Of a stretch of DNA of 5,878 nucleotides, positions 1 through 4,476 are shown piece after piece. Position 1 is the first letter of the stretch; the number at the start of each line of letters is the position of its first letter. This stretch comes from an uncultured Thermoguttaceae bacterium (lineage in GTDB: Bacteria; Planctomycetota; Planctomycetia; Pirellulales; Thermoguttaceae), in NCBI GenBank assembly GCA_934725735.1, contig CAKVCP010000132.1:1-5878 (forward strand), read 5' to 3'. The translations under genes and the position numbers were made by a program. The notes below the pieces were generated by a model. The model made no database searches. It was not told where the DNA came from and was given only the letters and a program-made list of their open reading frames with translations.

Positions 1-139
1 GACACATGTCAGATTCAATTAAAACGTTTATAACAGTTTAACAGATTATCGATGTAAAAAAACGGGAGAATTTAGGAATGTAGAGAAAAAAGGCTTTCGT
101 CAAATCGATAAGATGACGTTAAAATGAATGTGTCAAAGG

Positions 140-166
140 GTGTGCCCTCGGGCACGCTTATTTTTT
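140..166 (+). terminator. Terminator-like hairpin with T-tract, no gene seen upstream
   Basis: A short stem forms between 140-146 and 151-157 around the tetraloop CTCG. It is GC-rich and has one T.G wobble pair (141/156). After three intervening bases there is a run of six T (161-166), which fits rho-independent termination on the + strand. No coding region precedes it within the window, so it may end a gene lying left of base 1, or act in the leader of the lipoprotein gene at 234. Which of these applies cannot be told from the sequence. Confidence 0.5.
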
Positions 167-203
167 GGCGTTTTAAAACAGGGTTTAGCCCGTCACGTAA
201 AAT

Positions 204-219
204 TTGACTATATAGTCAA
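204..219. promoter_or_regulatory. 16-bp perfect palindrome upstream of lipoprotein gene (possible operator)
   Basis: TTGACTATATAGTCAA is a perfect inverted repeat with no spacer, ending 14 bases before the ATG at 234. The size and position suit an operator for a dimeric regulator, and it contains -10-like cores (TATATA, TATAGT). I could not find a convincing -35 box at the right distance, so calling it promoter or operator is inference. Confidence 0.35.
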
Positions 220-233
220 CGGATTGCTTGAAA

Positions 234-608
234 ATGAAAAAAGTTCTTACGTTCTCGTTAATCGTACTCCTTGCTTCCTCGGGACTCGTCGGTTGCAAGA
301 GCGGAACCAGCTGCTTTACACGTACCGGTTCTCGCGTTCCTATCATTGGATCGAGTTCTAGCGACTACACCTACGTCGCTTACGGATCGAACGGCGCGCG
401 TGTGATCAACGCGAATCCCACGAACGAGGTCATGATGATGAACGCGGCCAGCGCTTACTCCCAGTGCGTTCCCTGCGCGCCGGCGCAATGCGCCCCCTGC
501 GCTCCAGCACAAGCGTCGTGCAATCCTTGCGATCCTTGTTCTACCGCTCGTAGTGGAATCGCCGCTTCCGGCTATCCGACCTCGGCTGCTTCTTATAGTG
601 GAATCTGA
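234..608 (+). CDS. Small Cys/Pro-rich lipoprotein, function unknown
   Basis: A predicted 124-residue exported lipoprotein. The N-terminus has two lysines (MKK), a hydrophobic stretch and a lipobox LVGC, with Cys21 as the expected lipidation and cleavage site of signal peptidase II. After a Ser/Gly/Tyr-rich middle, residues about 78-102 hold seven cysteines arranged as CxPC units: two near-identical copies CVPCAPAQ and CAPCAPAQ, then CNPCDPC. The tail is Ser/Ala/Tyr-rich. I chose ATG at 234. An in-frame TTG at 228 would add two residues; GGA at 221-223 is only a weak ribosome-binding site and fits the ATG spacing better. I do not recognise the family. The Cys clusters suggest metal binding or disulfide cross-linking at the cell envelope, but nothing identifies the ligand. 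It appears to be a single-gene unit ended by the terminator at 705-737. Confidence 0.8.
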   Translation: MKKVLTFSLIVLLASSGLVGCKSGTSCFTRTGSRVPIIGSSSSDYTYVAYGSNGARVINANPTNEVMMMNAASAYSQCVPCAPAQCAPCAPAQASCNPCDPCSTARSGIAASGYPTSAASYSGI

Positions 609-642
609 GCAACTCGATTCTCGCTCTTTGAATATTTTTCAA

Positions 643-695
643 GAACCGTTTTAACCGCGGCGTCTGGGGAAGGACGCGGTTGTTAAAAACGATTC
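643..695 (+). repeat. Long imperfect inverted repeat in the 3' UTR of the lipoprotein gene
   Basis: An inner GC-rich 7-bp stem pairs AACCGCG (653-659) with CGCGGTT (675-681). An outer arm pairs 643-652 with 686-695 with one mismatch. An alternative inner pairing joins GCGTC (660-664) with GACGC (673-677). No T-tract follows directly, so it is not an intrinsic terminator itself. It may be a 3'-end stabilising structure upstream of the real terminator at 705-737. Confidence 0.45.
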
Positions 696-704
696 TTCCC
701 ATAT

Positions 705-737
705 AAAAAGGGACGCCCGATTTGAGCGCCCCTTTTT
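705..737. terminator. Bidirectional intrinsic terminator between convergent genes
   Basis: The arms 705-716 and 726-737 pair over 12 positions with a single mismatch (713/729) around a 9-base loop. The stem has a GC core flanked by A5 on the left and T5-6 on the right, so both strands end in a U-tract. It sits between the lipoprotein gene (stop at 608, +) and the DUF1844 gene (stop at 766, -), and can serve both. Confidence 0.85.
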
Positions 738-765
738 TATTATCATTCGACGGTTCGAAGCTATT

Positions 766-1248
766 TCATTTTGCAGCGGCTCGGCGCGCTTTCTCCTCAG
801 CGGCCTTCACGTAAAGCATTCTCAATTCGCTCATGACGTTTGAAACAACGCGCGTCTCGTCTTCTGTGCGATTTCCTTCCGTCTTGTTAAAGAGCACGTC
901 AATCGAATCGATAAGGTACTTCGCCTGATTCATCATGAAAACCGATTTTCCGGTGGTAGGATGAGGAAGAATCCCCATCGACAACATTGCCTGTTGAGCC
1001 AGCGTCGACACGATCGTCGTCAGCGTGGGGTCAGGCAGTTTGACGTCGTGTTTCTCATAATCAAACTCCTCGCTCTCGTCATGACCGTGACCGCCGCAAC
1101 ATCCGCCGTTCTCGTTATGTCCGCGACCGCCGCAGCAACCGCCATTCTCGCCGTGTCCGTGACCGCCGCAACAACCGCCGTTCTCGCCGTGTCCATGACC
1201 GCCGCAACAACCGCCGTTCTCCTGATCCTTATTCATTTCGTCTGCCAT
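766..1248 (-). CDS. DUF1844 family protein with N-terminal Cys/His 12-residue repeats
   Basis: A 160-residue protein, probably cytoplasmic because no signal peptide is seen. Residues 10-57 are four tandem copies of a 12-residue unit, ENGGCCGGHGHG with small changes, giving eight Cys and seven His. R42 replaces one His. An acidic linker (58-68) leads into a helical domain (about 69-150) with the DUF1844 pattern: LPDPTLTTIVSTLAQQAM, then GILPHP, then NQAKYLIDSIDVL. The C-terminus is Lys/Ala/Arg-rich. DUF1844 has no established function. The repeats resemble the GCCGGHGHDH stretch in the nickel-binding tail of SlyD, so metal binding or storage is a reasonable inference. The start is supported by GGAG (1254-1257) five bases before the ATG. 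It is divergent from the cyclo-ligase gene and convergent with the lipoprotein gene. Confidence 0.88.
   Translation of the reverse strand: MADEMNKDQENGGCCGGHGHGENGGCCGGHGHGENGGCCGGRGHNENGGCCGGHGHDESEEFDYEKHDVKLPDPTLTTIVSTLAQQAMLSMGILPHPTTGKSVFMMNQAKYLIDSIDVLFNKTEGNRTEDETRVVSNVMSELRMLYVKAAEEKARRAAAK
1078..1221 (-). repeat. Tandem repeat, 4 x 36 bp, coding for the Cys/His units
   Basis: Four in-frame 36-bp units lie at 1078-1113, 1114-1149, 1150-1185 and 1186-1221. The last two (the N-terminal units of the protein) differ at one base only (1159 G, 1195 A), pointing to recent duplication, while 1078-1149 has diverged more. Each unit encodes 12 residues, so gain or loss of units keeps the reading frame. 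Confidence 0.9.
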
Positions 1249-1275
1249 AATATCTCCAACAACCTCTCGTGAATC

Positions 1276-1281
1276 ATTCTA
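1276..1281 (-). promoter_or_regulatory. Possible -10 box for the DUF1844 gene
   Basis: On the - strand TAGAAT (five of six bases of TATAAT) lies about 27 bases before the ATG at 1248, which would give a leader of about 20 bases. No good -35 box is found at 16-18 bp: the base run there reads CGTTTG at 17 bp, and TTGATT is too close at 14 bp. The call is therefore weak. Confidence 0.3.
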
Positions 1282-1359
1282 ACCCAGTCGTTCCAAATCA
1301 AACGACAATCTTTATTCAAAACAAGGCAACATCGGCGCCAAAAGAGCATTTACCCAGAA

Positions 1360-1375
1360 TGTTTCACGTGAAACA
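1360..1375. promoter_or_regulatory. parS: parS centromere-like site (ParB binding site)
   Basis: TGTTTCACGTGAAACA is an exact match to the 16-bp consensus parS sequence described for Bacillus subtilis and conserved over most bacterial phyla. The palindrome is perfect for 20 bp (1358-1377). ParB (Spo0J) binds such sites, loads as a CTP-dependent clamp, spreads over the flanking DNA and works with ParA in segregating replication origins. The site lies in the divergent intergenic region between the DUF1844 gene and the cyclo-ligase gene, 15 bp upstream of the proposed -35 box of the latter. In one frame it reads M-F-H-V-K-H, a typical trace of parS in spurious translated ORFs. parA and parB themselves are not in the window. 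Confidence 0.9.
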
Positions 1376-1390
1376 TTTCTTCAAAATCGC

Positions 1391-1418
1391 TTGTCTTCTT
1401 AGCGATTCTACAGATAAT
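1391..1418 (+). promoter_or_regulatory. Predicted sigma70-type promoter of the cyclo-ligase gene
   Basis: TTGTCT (1391-1396) and GATAAT (1413-1418) are 16 bp apart and match the consensus boxes at four and five of six positions. Transcription would start near 1425, leaving a leader of about 20 bases with the ribosome-binding site GAGG. ParB bound at 1360-1375 would sit immediately upstream. Confidence 0.45.
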
Positions 1419-1446
1419 AAACGCATATTGATTATTCGAGGACGCC

Positions 1447-2082
1447 ATGACTAACACCGAACTCACACGCGCCAAAAAACAGATGCGCGCCGAAATCAAA
1501 GCGAAACTCTCTTCTTTATTGATCGACAGACGCGAGACTGGCGAAGCGCTCTTTCAACAAATAGCCGCCATTCCTCAACTCGCACGCGCCAACGTCGTCG
1601 GAATCTTCGTTGATTTTCAAAATGAAGTCCCGGTGCGGTACGTCATTCCTCGTCTCTTCAACTCCTTCTCAAACGTTCAACGCGTCGGCGTCCCTTTTTG
1701 CGAAGGTAAACTCATGCGCTTTTACAACCTTCAAAAGCCGACCGTCGATTCCATCACCGCCGAGCCTACTTTTCGCGATCTCGTTCCTCTAACCTATGGA
1801 ATCTTAGAACCGCCACGCAAAGCCCAGCTCCTTGAATCCAATATCATTTCCCCGGAAGAAATAGACCTTCTCTTCGTACCGGGGATCGCCTTTGATCTTA
1901 GCGGTCGGCGACTAGGACGCGGCGCCGGATTCTACGATCGCTACCTGCCTCAACTTCGACGCGACGCCTTTATCGTCGGAATCGCTTACGACGAACAGTT
2001 GGTGGACGAAGCGCCCGTCGACGCTTACGACCATCCAGTCCACGCGCTTGTCACGCCTCAACGCGTTCTATATTTCTCTTAA
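1447..2082 (+). CDS. fau: 5-formyltetrahydrofolate cyclo-ligase (MTHFS)
   Basis: This enzyme converts 5-formyltetrahydrofolate (folinate) to 5,10-methenyltetrahydrofolate with ATP hydrolysis, returning the stored or inhibitory folate form to the one-carbon pool. It acts in the cytoplasm. The 211-residue length is usual for the family (YgfA/Fau, also called FthC). The N-terminal basic helix (RAKKQMR, 8-14) matches the position of the family's ATP-contacting lysine. N59-E60 lies in the folate-binding strand segment, and YGILEPP occurs at 117-123. The signature is at 145-168: PGIAFD, then G-R-RLGRGAGFYDRYLP, the phosphate-binding Gly-rich loop. The C-terminal DHPVHALVTPQRVLYF fits the final strand. 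The start ATG is preceded by GAGG (1438-1441) at five bases. It has its own promoter and no partner gene in the same direction close by. Gene naming varies (fau, ygfA, fthC); the family assignment is secure. Confidence 0.95.
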   Translation: MTNTELTRAKKQMRAEIKAKLSSLLIDRRETGEALFQQIAAIPQLARANVVGIFVDFQNEVPVRYVIPRLFNSFSNVQRVGVPFCEGKLMRFYNLQKPTVDSITAEPTFRDLVPLTYGILEPPRKAQLLESNIISPEEIDLLFVPGIAFDLSGRRLGRGAGFYDRYLPQLRRDAFIVGIAYDEQLVDEAPVDAYDHPVHALVTPQRVLYFS

Positions 2083-2191
2083 TCAACGCCACGAAGCCGC
2101 CAGTCTACCCTATATTATAACGTTGCGTCCCCTTCACTCTTAATAAATCTATATTTTTCTAAAAAATCCCTTAAAAATAGTTTCTTCAATA

Positions 2192-2220
2192 TTGGATAAA
2201 CTCCGCAGAATTGCTACAAT
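2192..2220 (+). promoter_or_regulatory. Predicted sigma70-type promoter of the secreted repeat protein gene
   Basis: TTGGAT (2192-2197) and TACAAT (2215-2220) are exactly 17 bp apart, matching the consensus at four and five of six positions. The ~55 bp just upstream (about 2138-2191) is strongly A/T-rich with A- and T-tracts, like an UP element. Transcription would begin near 2227, giving a leader of about 105 bases before the ATG at 2332. Confidence 0.6.
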
Positions 2221-2229
2221 ACTTAACCA

Positions 2230-2298
2230 ACGCGCGAACTATCCTCCCGCGCGTCTATAGTACGCATACTCTCGGCGCGCTTCCGCTTGTCGCCGCGC
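2230..2298 (+). promoter_or_regulatory. GC-rich structured leader (two possible hairpins)
   Basis: ACGCGCG (2230-2236) can pair with CGCGCGT (2248-2254) across an 11-base loop, and GCGCG (2275-2279) with CGCGC (2294-2298) across 14 bases. Both lie between the predicted transcription start and the ribosome-binding site at 2317. No known riboswitch or leader family is recognised, so this may only affect mRNA stability or translation. Confidence 0.3.
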
Positions 2299-2331
2299 TA
2301 TATAATTCACCTTTTAGAGGAAAATTTTGCC

Positions 2332-4242
2332 ATGTTTAAGCGCTATTCGCTGTGTCTGCTAAGCCTTGCCGCGTCTCTCTCGCTCAGCGCCGCCCCCCTA
2401 CTCGCTCAAAGCGACGAAAAAGCCGCTCCAAAAGCCGACGCCCCCGCGTCCCTCTCCCTTGATTCCCTCATGATGGAGGCGCCCAAAACGCCGGAACCGC
2501 TTAAAATCGACGAAGCGCTCATCACCCCTCCTGAAAACGCCACCGCGGAAGAACTCTTCACTTATATTGAGGAGCTTCAGGAAAAACTTCCTCAGCCTAA
2601 GTCCCAAGAAGAACTCTTCACCGTTGTCGACGCGTTTTCTAAGGCTTGCCTGCGCGCCTCCGACGCTCTGTTCAAAATGGAATTGACGCCCGAAGAACGC
2701 GAACGCGCCGTTCAGCTCAAAGTTGTCGCCCTCACCACGCGCGCTCATATTGACGAAGACGCCGCCGCGGAACTCGACGCTTTCGTCAACGACAACCTGA
2801 AAGCGGCTCAGACGGAAGAAGAGCTCGTCAAAGCGTATCAGCTCAAACTTCAAGTTCTCGCCGCTTCCGAAGAAGACTCTCTCGACAAAATTAACGCGCT
2901 CTCCAACGAAATGTTCGCGCGCGCCGAGACAGATTTGCAAGTCTTCGCCCTCGAAGTTAAGGCGCAATCTTTCCTGACGAACATTCAACGCGACGGCGAA
3001 ATCGACGCTGAAGTTTTGAAATTCATCGAAGAAGTTATCGCCGACGAATCGCGCGACGCTCGCGTTAAAGAAAAGGCGCTCGAGATGAAGCTCGTCGCCA
3101 ACGTCATCGCCAGCGAAATCGAGAAAGACAAAGAAGCGAATCAGCAAAATCCCGCTTACGGCGAAGAAGCCGAAAAACTCTTCGCCGAACTTATCGACGG
3201 CGACTATTCTCTCGACCTCAAAAAGATGGTTTATCAGTTGCGCGTTCAAACGCTCCTCGATCCCAGCGTCGTCGATGAAAAATCGACGGAAAAGGCGGAA
3301 GCTCTTTGCGAAAAACTCGCCAAAGAAACCGATCCTGAACTTCATTCTTTAGGAATTGCCGTTAAGGGACAGCTTCTTCTTAACGCCGCCAAGGAAAGCA
3401 AAGACGCGATTGCTCCTCTCGCTGAATACGCGGACTCCGTATACGAGCAGGCTAAGGAAAACGAAGATTTGCGCGGCCAAGCGATCGGCCTCAAGATTCA
3501 AACCTTCCGCCTCCAGGAAGACTCCAAGGGGCTTCTTCAGTTTGTCGACGCCGAGCTCGCGTCCGACGATCTTCCTGAAGTCCTGCAAACCAACCTCAAC
3601 CAGGTCAAACTCTCCGTCGTGACGGAAATCGTCAGTCAAGATCCTTCGACCTTCGATTCCTTCGCCGATTACATCAACGAATTGAATAAAAACGAAGCGT
3701 TTGCTCAGGCGGTCTCTCAGATCTACGTTGGTCGTTTCGTCGGTCTTCTCAAACAAGTCGCTGAAAACGGCTCCAACCTCGACGAATACAACAAAGCTGT
3801 CGACGTCTTCAAATCTGGCCTTTCCGCGTGTCCTAAGTCCGTCGTCGGTCTGCTCATGGCGAATCAGTACGTCAATGAAATCGGCATGAAAAACAACAAC
3901 GCCAATCTCTTTGAGGAAACCTTCTCCGACATTCTGAAGTTCTGCAAGATTTCGGACAACGAAGAACTCAACGAACTCGCTCAGCAGCTTGAAACCTACC
4001 AGCAGCAGATGGCTAAGCAGAAGGAACTTTTCGAAGCTCAAAAAGAGGCTGCGGAAAAGGCTAAGAAAGAAGCCGACGCTAAAAAAGCGACCGAAACGAA
4101 AGCCGCCGACGCTCCCCAAGAGGAAGTGAAGAAGCCTGCCGCTACCCCGGCGAAAACGGACGCGAAAAAACCTGCCGCGAGCGCCTCTAAGGCTAGCGCG
4201 AAGAAACCTGCCGCTAACGCCAAAAGCGACTCAAAAAAATAG
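2332..4242 (+). CDS. Secreted helical-repeat protein with Lys/Ala/Pro tail, function unknown
   Basis: A 636-residue protein I do not recognise by name. Residues 1-25 form a Sec signal peptide: K3-R4, a hydrophobic core of Leu/Ala/Ser, and cleavage probably after LLA (A25) or SAA (A21). After a Pro/Ala-rich linker comes an acidic, alpha-helical region with a degenerate repeat. A conserved Lys/Arg within a hydrophobic helix recurs at 130, 172, 210, 253, 304, 345, 388 and 426, about every 42 residues, as in AVQLKVVAL, AYQLKLQVL, VYQLRVQTL and GLKIQTF. This resembles an alpha-solenoid of TPR/HEAT type. Residues 436-560 are a different helical part, 565-595 look coiled-coil, and 597-636 hold KKPAA three times at a 12-residue period. 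ATG 2332 is chosen for the signal peptide and GAGG (2317-2320); an in-frame TTG at 2287 would mask the signal. An envelope scaffold or binding role is inference. Confidence 0.85.
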   Translation: MFKRYSLCLLSLAASLSLSAAPLLAQSDEKAAPKADAPASLSLDSLMMEAPKTPEPLKIDEALITPPENATAEELFTYIEELQEKLPQPKSQEELFTVVDAFSKACLRASDALFKMELTPEERERAVQLKVVALTTRAHIDEDAAAELDAFVNDNLKAAQTEEELVKAYQLKLQVLAASEEDSLDKINALSNEMFARAETDLQVFALEVKAQSFLTNIQRDGEIDAEVLKFIEEVIADESRDARVKEKALEMKLVANVIASEIEKDKEANQQNPAYGEEAEKLFAELIDGDYSLDLKKMVYQLRVQTLLDPSVVDEKSTEKAEALCEKLAKETDPELHSLGIAVKGQLLLNAAKESKDAIAPLAEYADSVYEQAKENEDLRGQAIGLKIQTFRLQEDSKGLLQFVDAELASDDLPEVLQTNLNQVKLSVVTEIVSQDPSTFDSFADYINELNKNEAFAQAVSQIYVGRFVGLLKQVAENGSNLDEYNKAVDVFKSGLSACPKSVVGLLMANQYVNEIGMKNNNANLFEETFSDILKFCKISDNEELNELAQQLETYQQQMAKQKELFEAQKEAAEKAKKEADAKKATETKAADAPQEEVKKPAATPAKTDAKKPAASASKASAKKPAANAKSDSKK

Positions 4243-4274
4243 TCGTTAAAACGCGTTCCTCTTGGCGAATTGAT

Positions 4275-4302
4275 AAAAAAAACGCTCCCCATTTCAGGGA
4301 GC
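4275..4302 (-). terminator. Intrinsic terminator on the - strand (helicase side)
   Basis: GCTCCC (4284-4289) pairs with GGGAGC (4297-4302) around a 7-base loop. Read on the - strand the stem is followed after one base by eight T (A-run 4275-4282), a strong rho-independent signal. It would end transcripts coming from the helicase gene whose stop is at 4477. On the + strand there is no clear T-tract. Confidence 0.75.
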
Positions 4303-4365
4303 TGTTCATAAAATAGGTCTTACAAAACAAGAATTATGGCAGTTGCCATGCAAGGATTGCTAACG

Positions 4366-4406
4366 ACAAGGGTATGCGCTTTAATGGGCGCATGCCCTTG
4401 TTTTTT
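4366..4406 (+). terminator. Strong intrinsic terminator on the + strand
   Basis: A 14-position stem pairs ACAAGGGTATGCGC (4366-4379) with 4388-4401, with one T.G wobble (4373/4394). The loop is 8 bases and a run of six T (4401-4406) follows, its first T closing the stem. It faces the + strand and would end transcripts of the secreted repeat protein gene, 124 bases past its stop. It lies beyond the opposing - strand terminator, so the two convergent 3' UTRs overlap. Just before it are two smaller hairpins, ATGGC/GCCAT (4336-4349) and GCAA/TTGC (4350-4360). Confidence 0.8.
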
Positions 4407-4476
4407 GCGAATAGAGGGATGAAAAGCAGTAGTTCATTCAACGAGCTTTGCTTTCCAAGGAAAAATGCAGCCGTTT

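Noticed and set aside
79..84. ATG directly followed by TAG after a GGA-rich stretch (start-stop element)
   Set aside because: Start-stop pairs arise often by chance in A/T-rich DNA, and no downstream gene is positioned to be regulated by it.
128..361. 77-codon + strand ORF overlapping the lipoprotein start
   Set aside because: It runs through the terminator-like hairpin and overlaps the lipoprotein gene in another frame. It has no ribosome-binding site and no recognisable domain, while the lipoprotein has a clear signal peptide and lipobox.
258..512. 84-codon - strand ORF opposite the lipoprotein gene
   Set aside because: Fully antisense to a better-supported gene, with Arg/Ala-rich low-complexity translation of shadow type.
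961..1272. 103-codon + strand ORF with Ala/Thr/Val repeats
   Set aside because: It is the antisense reading of the 36-bp repeat array of the DUF1844 gene. The apparent membrane-like repeats are a by-product of those repeats.
1249..1446. Replication origin beside parS
   Set aside because: No DnaA-box clusters (TTATNCACA type) or A/T-rich unwinding repeats are seen in the window. parS sites are often many kilobases from the origin.
1269..1454. 61-codon ORF before the cyclo-ligase gene
   Set aside because: It contains the parS site read as M-F-H-V-K-H and the likely promoter, overlaps the next start, and shows no ribosome-binding site or known domain.
2287..2331. N-terminal extension of the secreted protein from TTG at 2287
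   Set aside because: It would put 15 residues before a normal signal peptide, and the ribosome-binding site GAGG at 2317 lies inside this extension, pointing to the ATG at 2332.
2398..4119. Two long - strand ORFs (2398-3345 and 3349-4119) opposite the secreted protein gene
   Set aside because: Phe/Arg/Glu/Val-rich shadow translations caused by the codon bias of the + strand gene. No start signals or domains.
4038..4292. 84-codon - strand ORF opposite the Lys/Ala tail
   Set aside because: Antisense of the KKPAA repeats, giving an artificial Phe/Ala repeat, and it starts inside the terminator region.
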